NCBI GenBank assembly: GCA_024345305.1
Contig: BRON01000001.1
Location: 62,001 to 126,000 of the forward strand
Length of the DNA stretch: 64,000 bases
Reading direction: 5' to 3'
DNA from: Mrakia gelida
Lineage: Eukaryota > Basidiomycota > Tremellomycetes > Cystofilobasidiales > Mrakiaceae
The notes beneath the pieces were generated by a model. That model was not told the DNA's origin and did no database searches. It saw only the letters and a program-made list of their open reading frames with translations. The position numbers and the translations under genes were made by a program. Of the stretch, positions 14,370 to 26,579 are shown one piece after another. The stretch's first letter is position 1. Every line of letters starts with the position of its first letter.

Positions 14370-17300
14370 ATGGAGTTTCGAACACCCGCTCCTACTCCTC
14401 CACCTCTCCCAGCTCTCCCTCCTCCCTTCGCTCCTCCTCCTCCTCCTCCTTCTTCTTTCGCCACCCTCCCTTCCACGCATCCACTCTTCTCAGCTCAACC
14501 ATCCACCACCACCGACTTCTCTACCATCTCTCCTCAGCGCCTTCAGCAACCTCATCACCAGCAACAGCATCAGTCGGGAGGAGGAGGAGGTGGATCAGGC
14601 AGGACCGGAGGAGCTGGAGCTGGAGGAGATCAACCCTCTCCCACCTTCCCTCCTTTACCTCCTGGCATCTCCCTTCAGATGATCAAATCTCTCAACAAGG
14701 AAAACTTCCAAGCCATCACTCGAGTCAGTCTCCCTTCTTTTCGTTTGCGTTTCGCTCGGGGGGGGGGGGAGTCGACAACGAGAGAGACGAGAGCGAAGGT
14801 CGAGCTAACCCTCCTCCCTTCTCCCTTCCCTTTCGTTCTTCCACCCTCTTCCCTACATACAGAGACTTCAAACGCTCAGATCTCAAGGTCACACGGAAGC
14901 CAACTCACCCGAGCTCGCTCAGGTCATGACCGTTCTTAGGGTCTTTGGACAGTTTCAGGAGTGGGCGTGAGTCTTGTCGTCTTCCTCGTTCGAAGGAGTT
15001 TCGTTCACTGACTTCGTTTCTCTTTCTTTGTCTAACTTTCAGCAAGGACACGAGGGCTAGGGAGACGCAACAGCAGCAGCTTGGAGGCACTCAGAGTCAA
15101 GCTGGGATGGGGAGTTCGAATCAACGTGAGTCCCGACTCGTCGTCGACCTTCTCTCCCTCGACTCCTTCGCTTTCCCTTCTCCTTCACTCATTTCCTACT
15201 TCGGACCTCGAGATCTTCTCTAACGTTTCTTCCTCTCCCTCTACCAGTACCCCCTCAAGGACTCAACTCGACCTCCTCGACTCCCTCCGGTCTCCCGATG
15301 CCCTCATCCTCGTCGCGTCTTCCCACCTCCTCCTCGTCTTCCACCTCCCTCGCTCCCGACGAAGTCACCGCCCTTCGAGCTCAGATCCAGCAATGGAACC
15401 ACTTCAACCCCCAAGTCCCTCTTCCTCCTCACCTCCAAGCCGCTGCCAACCTTCTCATCGGACGAGATCAAGGTCGTCCACTCGGATCGTCGACGTCGTC
15501 GCATCAGGACGCGACGATGAGCAACTTCGGAGGTCTCTTGCAGTTGAGGATGGCTGAGAAGGGGTCGGATCTCGACAACGGAAGGACTCAACCAGGACCG
15601 TCGTCGTCGCTACGAACAGCAGCGGAGATCGAAGTTGGAGTGCAGGGTTGGAACGGAGGAGCGACGAGTTCGGGAGGACCCTCGTCGTCGTCGGCGACGA
15701 TCACGAACGCGCTTCAGCAACATCAGCAGCAGCTGGAGAAGGAGCAGGAGCAGCATCCCAGTTTTCCCTACGGAATGGAGTACGACAAGCAGTCCGGCAT
15801 CTTCCCTTACAACTCCTACGCCCATCCTCTCTCCCACCACCTCAAACGACCCGCCTCTGCCTCCTCCCTCCCCTTCACCATCTCCAAACGCCAAAAGCTC
15901 ATCACTCCTTCCCTCCACCCGACCGGAATGGACCCTTACCCTCTCCTCCAGCAGCACAACCAGTTCGTCGGAACGAGGATCCAGTCGAGGATCGAGGAAC
16001 TCCAGCACGTCGAAGGAGGATCGTCCTCGTCGTCGTCGAACGCGTTGAACTTCAGCACCAGCTCCAACTCCCAACTCCAATCCCTCATCGAATCCAAGTC
16101 GCTCAAACTCCTCGAGAAGCAGAAGAGACTCAGGGAGGATCTCACTCGTTCCATCAACTCGTCGTCGGCTCTTCCCTCGTCGGATCGAACTCAGTTCAGA
16201 ACTCATCGACCCCTCACCATCCGAGACGCTCGTTTGACGGAAGCCATCGAGAGGAGGCAGCGCGACGAGAGGGATTCGAGAGTCAAGCAGAAGCAGGTCG
16301 ACTACCTCGGGACGATCGTTCGACATGGGAAGGACCTCGTCAAGTTCGGAGCGGCGGACACGGAGGCGAGGAAGAAGCTGGGAAGGAACGTACTCGCCTG
16401 GCACTCGACGACGAACAGGGAGGAGCTCAAGAGGGTCGAGAGGTTAGCCAAGGAACGACTTCGAGCTCTCAAAAACGACGACGAGGAGTCTTACCTCAAG
16501 CTGCTCGACGAAGCCAAGGACAGTCGAATCAGTCATCTCATCCGACAGACGTCCAACTACCTCGACTCTCTCGCCCACGCCGTTGTCGCTCAGCAGGAGG
16601 ACACCGGAGATCTTCATCGAGTCACGTCGTTTGACACGGATGATGGGGACGCCGACGAGACGATGTTCGGAGGGAAGAAGGAGGAGCCTGAGCCTGGAGA
16701 GGATCCCAACAAGGTCTCGTACTACGCCGTGTCGCATCGGATCAGCGAGAAGGTCACCAAGCAGCCGAGCTTGCTCGTGGGTGGGACTCTGAAGGACTAT
16801 CAGTTGAAGGGGCTACAGTGGATGGTCAGCTTGTACAACAACAGGTTGAACGGGATTTTGGCGGACGGTGAGTTCTCGTCGCGTCGAATGCTTTTTTCTT
16901 CTGGACAACGAGCTCGAGGCTGACCTTCGGCGTCCGTTCTTGTCGTTCTCCTCATTTTAGAGATGGTGAGTACCCATCCTTCCCCTCGCCTCAGCGTACG
17001 AACGACGTGGGTCTTCGCGCGAAGCTGACCATCCCCTCTCCTCTTCCTCCTCTCCTCGTCCTCCTTTGCTTCGTTTCGCAGGGACTCGGAAAAACGATCC
17101 AAACCCTCTCCCTCATCACCTTCCTCATCGAGCACAAAGAGCAGCACGGACCCTACCTCATCGTCGTCCCTCTCTCGACCATCACCAATTGGACTCTGGA
17201 GTTCGAAAAGGTTCGTCCTTTTCTTCCTTTCTCCTCGACGACGTGAACCTCGATTTGGAGACTCGTGCTGACCCTCTACCTGCTTCTTCCGCTTACTCTT

Positions 17301-20300
17301 GTGACATGCGTATAGTGGGCTCCGTCGGTCTCGACGGTCGTCTTCAAGGGAACTCCTCAAGCTCGACGAGACGCGTCGGTCAGGATCATCAATCGAGACT
17401 TCCAGGTCGTCATCACCACCTTCGAGTACATCATTCGAGAGAAGGCTCTGCTCGGGAAGATCAAGTGGATTCATATGATCATCGGTGAGTGGCTCACCTC
17501 TCCTTCGATGCGATCGACGACCGTCGCTGACCCTTCGGCTCTGCTCGACTTTCAGACGAAGGCCATCGTCTCAAAAACTCGGAGAGCAAGCTTTCTCAGA
17601 CCCTCACTCTCTACTACCAGGCGAGGTATCGACTGATCTTGACGGGAACTCCTCTCCAGGTCAGCTGTCTCCCTCATCCCTTTGAAGCTCGAGCGCTCGC
17701 GAACTGACGCGTCGGTCTCTTCCTTCGTCTCGTTCAGAATAACCTCCCCGAGCTCTGGGCTCTCCTCAACTTCGTCCTTCCCAAGGTCTTCAGCTCCTCT
17801 CAATCCTTCGACGACTGGTTCAACGCTCCCTTCGCCAACTCGGGAGCTTCGGACAAGATGATCGCAACTGAGGAAGAGCAGCTTCTGATCATCCGCCGAC
17901 TCCACAAAGTCCTACGACCCTTCCTCCTTCGCCGACTCAAGAAGGACGTCGAATCGGAGCTTCCGGAAAAGGTCGAGAAGGTCATCAAGTGCAAGATGAG
18001 TGCTCTCCAGCAGAAGATCTACACGACGTACAGGAAACACGGCTTCCTTCAGAGCGAAGGTCTCGACAAGACTGGGTGAGTCGCAGTTTTGGCTTCTTCG
18101 TCGACGCGACTCGTTCGTGTTTACTCATCTCGCATCCGAACCTCTATATCCTCCTTTCTCTCCTCCCAGGAAGAGCAACGTCGTCAAGGGTCTCAACAAC
18201 ACCGTCATGCAACTCAGGAAGATCTGCAACCATCCCTTCGTCCTCGACGCGGTCGAGAACACCGTCAACCCCAGTGGAATCTGCGACGATAGCCTCTGGA
18301 GGAGTGCTGGGAAGTTCGAGCTTCTCGACAGGATCCTTCCCAAGCTCTTCGCTACCGACCATCGAGTCAGTCGTCGTCCCTTCGTCTCGCACCCTCTCGT
18401 TCCATCTCGACGTCACGAGAGAGCCGCGACTGATCTGCTTCCTTTTCGTCCTTCGCAGGTCCTTCTCTTCTTCCAAATGGTCAAGATCATGCACATCTTC
18501 GAGGACTACCTCATCTACCGAGGATACGGAGACTGTCTTCTTCGTCTCGATGGATCCACCAAGGCCGACGACCGAACGGATCTCATCACCAAGTTCAACG
18601 CTCCCGACTCTCCCTACAAGATCTTCATCCTCTCGACTCGAGCTGGAGGACTCGGACTCAACCTGCAGAGCGCTGACACGGTCATCATGTGAGTTAACGC
18701 GCCTCTCGAAAAGACGACGCGTCGAACTGACGACGAGAAACTGACGCGTCTTCGACCCTTCTCTCGCTTTTCTTCTTTCCTCTCCAGCTACGACTCCGAC
18801 TGGAACCCTCACGCCGATCTCCAAGCCCAGGATCGGTTCGTTCTGTGTCTCTCCTCCTTTTGTTCCGGTGGCCTTTTCGACGAAGAGAACGAGCTGACGA
18901 GTCTGCGTCGATCTCGTCTCTCTTTCCTCGTTACCTCAGTGCTCATCGAATCGGACAGAAGAAGGTAGTCAAGATTTTCAGACTCGTCACGAACAAGTCC
19001 ATCGAGGAGGACATCCTCGCTACCGCTCAGGGCAAGCTGGCGATTGACGGGAAGGTCATCCAGGCGGGCAAGTTCGACGAGAAGGTGAGCTCGCTTTCTT
19101 CTCTTCTCTTTTCTTCCCCTCGCCTCTTTCTTCCTCGAATCCCAAACTGACCTGACCTTCTCTCTTTCCCTTACAGTCCTCCGCCGCCGAGCAAGAAGCT
19201 TTCCTCGTTCGTTTCACTTTCTTCCGCCGACTGAAGCTCGCGTTGTCGAGGGACGAGGTCGCTGACTCGTTCTCTCGTTCTTCTCCCCTGCAGCGATCTC
19301 TCCTTGAAGCCGAACAAGAGGAAGGAGACGAGGACGACAACGGCGAGATGGGTGACGAGGAGATCAACGAACTCCTGGCTCGCGGAGATCACGAGATGCC
19401 CATCTTCCAGGCGATGGACGCTCAACGAGAGGAGGACGCCGAGGCTGAGTGGCAGGCCAGAGGAGGGAAGAAGCGAGAGCGACTCATGACGGAGGACGAG
19501 GTGCCGGAGGTGTACGCTCGAGAGGTCGTCTTGGTTTCGACGGAGAAGGAGGGGGACGAGGGTCGAGGATGGCGAGTCAAGGCTCCGGTGGCTTACAGCG
19601 AGGGTTTGTACGACGAGGAGTTCTTCCAAGTGAGTCGAGCCGTCTCTCGTGAATCTTCTTGACCTTCTCATGTTCGAGGCGAGGTGGATTGATTCGATTC
19701 CTCCCTTTCGTTCGACGTTCGACAGCAACTCGAAGTCGACTCGGACGATCCCTTCACTCCTCAGAACAACAGACTCTCCAAGACGAAGAGTAGCAAGCAG
19801 CTCGACGAGGACGGCAGCACTCCTGGGAAGAACAAGAGAGGTCGTCCTTCGGTTTCGGCGACTCCCACTCCTTCGTTCCAAGGCGATGATGGTCCGGTGA
19901 GTCTTTCCCCTTCGCTCTCCGATCTCGAGTTGACCTACGAGCCCTACTGACCCGGCTCTCTTCCCTCTCTAGAAACGTCGCAAGCCTCCCACGGAGAAGC
20001 AACGACTCGTGGTTCGTTCCGTTCCTCGACGCGTCTTCTCACCCTTCTCTCCGAGTGCTGACTTCGTCGTGCCTTTCGTCCCCCAGACCGCTCTCATGGC
20101 CGTCTACGAAGGACTCGTCACTCTCAAGAACGAAGCTACGGATCAACTTCACTCCACGGTCTTCCAAACTGCAGTTAACAAGAAGGTCAGCTCGTCTTTC
20201 TCTTCGCTCCTCTTCTTCGTTTCGCTCGAGCTTGGCTTACCTCCCCTCCTCTCCCGTCCCTCTTCTTCACCCTCAGGCCTACCCGACCTACCATCTCGTC

Positions 20301-20839
20301 GTCAAGAAACCAATCTGGCTGAACAAGATCAAGAAGGAGATCAAGGAAGGTCGATACAAGACCGCTCAGGGCATGTGGGACGATCTTGTGAGTCCGAGTC
20401 CCTCGACGCGTCGCGTCACCCTTGAACGTCTCAGTCGACGTTTGCTCGCTTCCCCCTCTCGAGACGTCTGACTGACATCGTTATCCCAACTTCCTCGTTT
20501 CCTTCTCTCTAGCAACTCCTTTTCTCCAACGCCTACGCCTTCAACGAGCAGGGATCATGGGCCTACGACGCCGCTCTCGCTCTGCAACATCATCTCCCCT
20601 CGCTCTGGTCGACCCACGTCGTTGGATCTGGCATTCCAGGAGCTCCTTCGGGTCCCGTCATCGGCAGCAGTACCAACGACATCGGACTCGGAGGTCCCAC
20701 GACGCCAGCGATGAAGCTCGAGCCGAGGAGAGTCGTTCTTCGAGGGAGCTCGGGAGGAGGAGGAGGTGAAGGACCCGTCGCTGGACCTTCCAGGTTGCCG
20801 TCGCAGTCGTACTCGCAGTCGAGGATGAAGAAGGAGTAG
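14370..20839 (+). CDS. SWI/SNF or RSC catalytic ATPase (Snf2/Sth1-type)
   Basis: This is the ATP-dependent chromatin-remodelling motor of a SWI/SNF-class complex. Domains in order are a Pro/Gln-rich N-terminus; a QLQ-like region ([16 protein letters not shown]); an HSA domain that binds actin-related proteins ([20 protein letters not shown]); and the SNF2 helicase core. The core has Walker [49 protein letters not shown] and a final DRAHRIGQ. A SnAC-like acidic region, an AT-hook ([10 protein letters not shown]) and a C-terminal bromodomain ([30 protein letters not shown]) follow. The protein ends SQSRMKKE. About twenty introns are present, and one exon of only 5 nt (16,961-16,965) lies inside Walker A. 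The sequence alone does not separate Snf2 from Sth1. Many basidiomycetes have one such gene. Confidence 0.96.
14759..14769. repeat. G11 homopolymer in an SNF2 intron
   Basis: Eleven consecutive G on the transcribed strand of the first intron. Confidence 0.8.
16961..16965 (+). other. 5-nt micro-exon in the SNF2-type gene
   Basis: The exon is AGATG. The upstream exon ends GCGGACG at 16,867 and the downstream exon starts GGACTCGGAAAA at 17,082. Joined, they read A-D-E-M-G-L-G-K, the invariant SNF2 Walker A context. Both flanking introns are canonical: GTGAGTTC with GGCTGACC and TTTTAG, then GTGAGTAC with AGCTGACC and CGCAG. Confidence 0.88.
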
Positions 20840-21264
20840 GGGGCGGAGTAGTTTTTCCGGGAGGGCGGAGCCGTCGAAGGAGGGAAGGGAGTGAAGGAGG
20901 GAGACGCGTCTTGCTTAGTTCGATTTTGGGTTTTTGCTCTCATTGAGTTTCTCGTATATGCTTTCTTTTTCCGCTCCGAGTCTCGAAGGGAAAGCTGAGG
21001 TTACAACGAAGGGTCAGGAGGTAAGAAAGGGGTATTGATAAGTTGAATGGATGTTGCGAAGCTGAGAGAGAGTCCGAGTGATGAAGAAAAACGAGAAACG
21101 AGAGAAGGAAACGGCGGATTCAAGACAGGCGTGGTATGATTCTAGGTGGGTATGAATGCGAAGTATAGGATATTTGTTCCGAACGATGATGTGGGCGAGG
21201 ATAACGAGCTGGAAGAGGCTTTGAGATCCGAACGGAACGAAAATGAAAACGAGAGCAAACGCGT
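20840..21264. other. Convergent 3' region between the SNF2-type gene and KRE6
   Basis: About 425 nt between two stop codons facing each other. I see no gene. Confidence 0.5.
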
Positions 21265-24200
21265 CTAGCAGGTTCCCTGTGGTTCGACGAAGGAAGACGA
21301 AAGAAGGGTCAGAGAGGTTTCGACTGACCGAAAGGCATCGCCAACGTTACCCACTGCGAAAGTATTTCCTGGATGAGCAGCCGAGTCGGTCATCTGGCGA
21401 GGAGGGAAGAAAAGTGATGCGTCGTGAGCGAGTGCGAGATTGCGAAGAGGAACAAACGAAGGTCACTCACCTGGTCCCACGTCGTGATGTTAGTGTTTGA
21501 GTATCCATCGGGGTATCGTGCAATATCTGAGAAGCAAGATGGTAAGAGAACGAGGTTCAGTTCGACGACGCGACGCAGCGTCGAAACGAGAGCAAGTCGA
21601 CTCACACTCTGCTGTAGGGAAGTCTTCGGGATCGCAACCAATGTTCTTCTTGGCGGGATCTTGGTAGAGTCGAACTGAAAAGGTGAGACAGGGGTAAAAG
21701 ATAGTCAGACTTGCGTGCCCGTTCTTCGTCCTTCGAGAAGAAAAAATCGGGCTCACCATAATCGATCAGCATCTTTTGAGGCCAGAGGTCCTCCATGTTG
21801 TCAAAGTCGATGCCTCCGAAAGCGTAACTGATAGCCAAGTTGAACAGGCTTTGAAAGGGAGAAGAACGAGACAGTTAGCAGCGGCAAGACGAACTCTCTC
21901 GCTCCTCTCGATTCAGCTGGCGTCGACGCGTCCGCTTGGGCTCGCGAGCTCGATACTCACATGTACATCGGCTCTTGCGGGACGGGACGATCTCCGACTT
22001 CGACCTCGGCATTGGCAGCCATTCCAGCTGCTTTGCTGCGGAGAGAAGATGGAGGGAAAGGGGAGAACGATCAGCCTTCACGTCGCTGACTCGAGCGAGG
22101 ACGAGGAGGCGGAGAAGGTAGTACGCACTACATCCAAGCAGGTTTACCGTCGTTGTGCCACTGGATGTATCCGTCAGTTCCTGGAGAGTACTCAAACCTG
22201 AGAGGGCGAGCGAGAGACGATCGAAAGGCAGGTCAGTCGCGTTCGAAGGCGAGAAGGGGAAAGACAGCTCACGCGTAGACAGCGAAGCAACCAGGTACGT
22301 TATCGTCGCCGGTGTACTGATAGCACTCCTGGTTCGTGGTTGATAACACCGAGGTGGATTGCTAGAAACGAGAAGGTGAAAAGAAGGAGGTCAGCGGGGA
22401 AGCCCGCGTCTCGTCCTCTCTCAAAATGGGTGACGGAAGATCAAATGAGTCTACGATCTCTACACACCTGATATTGACCTGAGTTGATGAGCAGTAAGAG
22501 TGGTGGAGGGAGAGTCAGCTCGAAAGGAAGTCGACGCGGGCGTCGAAGCGACAAAGGTATCGACTGATGCTGACCTCCACTGTACGAGTTAAGCTCGCTG
22601 ATAGTTTCGTCGTAGACCTCTGCGTTGGTGACGTTATCGAACAGATAGAACGCATTGACTGAGAGAGAGCAAAAGAGCGGCGGGGGAGGCAGGACGCGAC
22701 AAGCATCAGCGGAAGGGTAAACAAAGACGAGACCAATCTAGCTCTTCGAGGATGCTTACAAGGCGCCCATTGTCCAGATTGAGAGACCTGTCCGATTCGA
22801 AGAGTGTTATCGACCTGAGCCTCGATCATGTCGATCTGGGAGAGGTGAAGAAGATGGAAACGAAGCAGTGAGCTCGAGACCAGAAGGGACGACGCGAGAT
22901 GCATCGAGCTCACCTCCGGCGCTGATCTCCCAACCCACGTTCCGTCGTCATGCTTCGGTCCAGGATGAGTAGGATCATCTGTACACGTGCATCTTGAGAG
23001 CCGCTGGCCGCCGAGGTAAGAGAGCTCCGTCCCCCACTGGTTTCCGTTCGTCGAGATCTCGGGAAGACTTGGGGGAGAAAAGAGGGAGGGAAGCGCGACG
23101 TCAGGCAAAAGGGTCAAGATCGCAAGAGGAGGCGACCGAGACTAACCCGTTCAAAGTTTGGTTCGAGAGAGTTCCGACGCTGAAGGCAGTTGAGGGAAGG
23201 AAAATAAGGTCAGCGGCTGAGCGACGCTTCGAACGAGAGAGACGCGTTCGAACTTACTCGCAGGTATCGTAGCTTGAGGAAGAGGATGAGTGAAACAAAG
23301 TCAGTCTTCGTGATTCGAGGCTCGAAGAAGCATGGAGTGGTATGCGTACGAGTAGGGCCACTGGCGAAGAAGGAGGGGAAAGAACAAACGAACGACCGAG
23401 CGAGTCAGCATTCGTTCGAGGTCAGTATCGTCAAGATCGCTCTTTTCGGCTCACCATTCCTTCCAAGGTCCCGCCGTATCCGACCCTTCCGAGGTTACCC
23501 CTAATATCGAGATGAGGAAGAGGTCAGAACGAGCAAGGGGAGCAACGAGGAAGGAGAAGCGACGCGAAGACGGCTCGGGTCTCAATTAAGGAAGAGAGAT
23601 CGCAAGAGGGATACGAACATCGTCCACACCGCAGGCCATAGTCCATACACATCTGCTCTTCCTGGCAGTTGAACGCTGACCTCCAATCGACCTCCGCTGC
23701 GGAAGAAAATGAGAGAGAAGAACTCTGTCAGCGGGCGCGTTTCGTTCTGCTCGATTCTCGATTGAGATGGAGAGAACTCACGTGAAGCAGAGCTTGTTCC
23801 AACTGTTCAAAGCGCCTCCCACGTAGCTGAAGGTCGAGGAAAAGATGCGGGGACGAGATGGCGCGGTCAGCGTAGAAAAGCTCGAAATGGATCGAGACGC
23901 TTGGAGCTCGTCGCTTCGTTCTTCGTTCACTCGCCATATTTACTCACTCAAGATCCTTGTATGACTCCTTCGAAAGAGTGAGCTCTAGAGAGCCGTTGAC
24001 GGTCGTGATTGCTCTTGGGGAGTACCTGGACGTCGAGAACGAACGAGAGTCGATCGTCAGTTCGAAGCGACGCGTCTTCTACGTGACTCTCGTCGTGATG
24101 TCGACTCACCATTCCAGATCAGTCGTAGCCCAAGCGTGAAAATCTCCAGCCTCCCAGTAGGGGTCGTCTCCAGGGTAGAAAGATCGTCCTTCTTGCTCGA

Positions 24201-25458
24201 CTGGCACGAGAACGGAGAGAGAGGTCAGCATTGCGGGTGGACAGTTTGTTTCTGTCTCTGCTCGTCGTATACGCACACTCGTCGGAGAACTGGAGCTCCC
24301 ATGTCGTTCCCTCATTCGACGTGATGGTATAGGCGTCCTCGGGGGTATCCTTGTCGATCAATCCGAAGTCTTGCGAGTCCAACCAAAACGCGAGCTCATC
24401 AGCTTCGTGTTTTCGATTCGGATTGGAGAGAAAGAGAGACTCACTTCCGACGATAGAAGGGACTTGTCCTGAGCCATTTACTCCACCGAGGCTGAAAGGA
24501 GAAGAAAGGGGATCGAGAGTCAGCTCGAGGTCGAGCGCAAAACCAAGCGACGCGTCGACCGACTCACTTGAATGCTCCAGTAACGACCTCGATCTTCTGG
24601 ACGGCGACGAGGATGGGATAGCCAGCGCTTTGGAAACAGATAGATGCGGGGATGAGCTCGGCGATTCGCGAGAAGTGAGGGAGCTCGAGGGACTCACAAC
24701 AGCATCATCAACGCAGAGATCAGAACGACGAGACATCCCAAGTTCGCCAGTCCTCGGAAGGTGAAGATCGTGCCCTGGGAGAAATATAAAGAGCGGAGGA
24801 AGTCATTCAGGGCTTCGATGCATGCAGAGGGACCCGAAGAGAGAGTCGATTCGGTTGGGCAGAAGAAAGGGAACGAACCCTCGACGCGGTCTTCTCGTCA
24901 GGAATGTGCAGCCAGTCGTCCGCTTCGGGTCCAACCTCGTCTAGATCCTGAGGGGCGTCGGAGGGGAGCGAGAACTGTTGGGCGAAAGACGGAAATAGAG
25001 AGAAAGAGGAGGGTGGGTGGAGGGGAGAAGCGTCAGCGAGAAGGAGAAAAACGGGGGGCAAGGTTCGGTCTTTTGTGGCGTGAGAGTTGAGGACGAAGGG
25101 AGAAAAGGATCGAGCTCCCCCTTCTTTCAGCTTTTCATGGCTGAAAGAGAAGCTCGTGAAGATGAAACAGCAGAAGACGAGAGGAAGAGATACTCACCCT
25201 CTCAGATACAGTCAAGTCGCCTCCGAGAACCGAACTTCCTCGCCTCGAGAACGACCCAACCGAAGACCCACCGCCCTGATCGTAGCTGCTTCGACTGCTC
25301 ATGCTGTAGGAGTCGCTGAAGGGGTTTTGAGACGTTCGTCCAGCGAAGGAGGAAGGCGAGTTGGATCCTGGGTACTGGCTGTTGCTGCTGGACGGTACGA
25401 GGAGAGGGCGGTAGGCTTGTTTCGAGTTGTTGGACGACGATGCAAAGGGAGTTGGCAT
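21265..25458 (-). CDS. KRE6: Beta-1,6-glucan synthesis protein, Kre6/Skn1 type (GH16)
   Basis: Kre6/Skn1 proteins are type II membrane glycoside-hydrolase-16-like proteins needed for cell-wall beta-1,6-glucan. The start MPTPFASSSNNSKQAYRPLL leads a long Ser-rich cytosolic tail. One membrane segment (LGCLVVLISALMMLFAGY) is followed by the lumenal GH16 domain: ELQFSDEFEQEGRSFYPGDD, PYWEAGDFHAWATTDLEWY, LPGRADVYGLWPAVWTMGNL, and the catalytic-type motif APEIDMIEAQ. Later motifs are GYIQWHNDGKPAW and EPMYMLFNLAISYAFGGID. Many short exons are present. The C-terminal splice, ending GTC with a final Cys, is my least certain junction. The family's acidic residues at EIDxxE are present. The exon boundary at DEF/EQE uses the donor GTGCGT, which gives the only in-frame join. 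Confidence 0.93.
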
Positions 25459-26096
25459 GAGCCGTCGATGAGGATGTGGATAGCTCTTGAAGATGGAGTG
25501 GAAGGCGAGGATAAGGATGTGCCAATCTGAAAGAGGAAAGGATGATGGGTGAGTGAGTGAGAGTTGGGGAGAGAGAGATGGAGGGGAGGGGAAGGAGGGA
25601 AGAGACGAATGGACGAACAGGAGCGATCAGGTTTGCCGAAGAGATCGAGATGTCGTCGGTCGTCGGCCTATAGATTGGTGACAACCTCCGAGGTACATGA
25701 AGTCAATTGAGCGCCTGAGGATCTCTGACAAAGCTGGAGAGGAAGAGGGAGAGGTGGAGGTCGGGGAGGACGGGGCAAACGCGAAGAGTGGGAAAGCGAG
25801 CTCGAGAGCTCGAGGTCAGCTTCTTCCCTTCGAACAGGATGTCTATGCAAGGGTGAGTCGAGGGAATCCAGTTCTCAGAGATATGAGTCAGCTTGGAGCG
25901 AAGGAAAAGAGCTGCAGAGGGGAGGAAATGAAGGGGAAAGTTGAGATCGAGCTCTCGAAAAACGGGCGCCTGCCTTCCCGCTTCCCCATCAGCGTCGACA
26001 CCCTCATTCTGAAACGAACAGACCCTGTCTCATCTCCTTCCTCGCGAGAAAGCGATGCGAGAGAGCTCGTGAAGTGGTGTATAGAGACTCGAGGCT
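25459..26096. other. Upstream region of KRE6
   Basis: About 640 nt that hold the KRE6 promoter and the 3' end of the next minus-strand transcript. Open frames here lack splice or family support. Confidence 0.4.
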
Positions 26097-26483
26097 TTAG
26101 AAAGCAACGCTACCGACAAGCGTATCTTGAACAGAAGTAACGAGGAGGCGACGTGGGGAGGGTCAGCTCGCCGTCTCCGTTCAACGAGCTCTTGACCAGA
26201 TAGAAGACTTTGGACTCGCTTCCTGCAACTCACCATCCGCAGGTCGCGCGTGAGCCTGTGAGGCGGTTTCCGTGACCAGACGGAGGAGGCGACGGAAGTC
26301 GAAAGGGAGAGGAGTCGAGGCGGCGGTGGAGGTCTCCGAGTGAGACGCGTCGAGAGTTTCGTGGTCGTAAGATGTCGTTGGTGCGTCGTTAAGGAGGAAG
26401 AAAGGGAGACCAGGCAATGAAGCGGGGAAGGCAAGAAGGTCGCGAGACGGGGACGACGCGTCGACCTGGAGGAAACGAAACAA
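26097..26483 (-). CDS. Probable C-terminal exons of the F-box-like gene, or a separate small gene
   Basis: An exon starting VDASSPSRDLLAFPASLPGL follows a canonical acceptor (GAGCTGAC branch, CTCCAG) and runs to RLVTETASQAHARPAD before a GTGAGTTG donor. A final exon after TTCAAG reads DTLVGSVAF and a stop at 26,097. It has no start codon of its own except an ATG at 26,585-26,587 that overlaps the stop of the F-box gene (MLE, then VDASS). If the F-box gene instead uses a donor 15 nt earlier, it reads AVE and then VDASS in frame. I cannot decide between these. No family is recognised. Confidence 0.45.
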
Positions 26484-26579
26484 GCGAGAAGGCGAGACGA
26501 CCTGTCAGCTCGGGATGCTGGATGGTCAAGATAAACGTACAGCGAGTATTTGACGGGTCGGAGAACACATCGACTCACC

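Noticed and set aside
15610..16404. Long antisense open frame opposite the SNF2-type gene
   Set aside because: It lies entirely opposite confirmed coding sequence, is Arg/Leu-rich as expected of a shadow frame, and matches no family.
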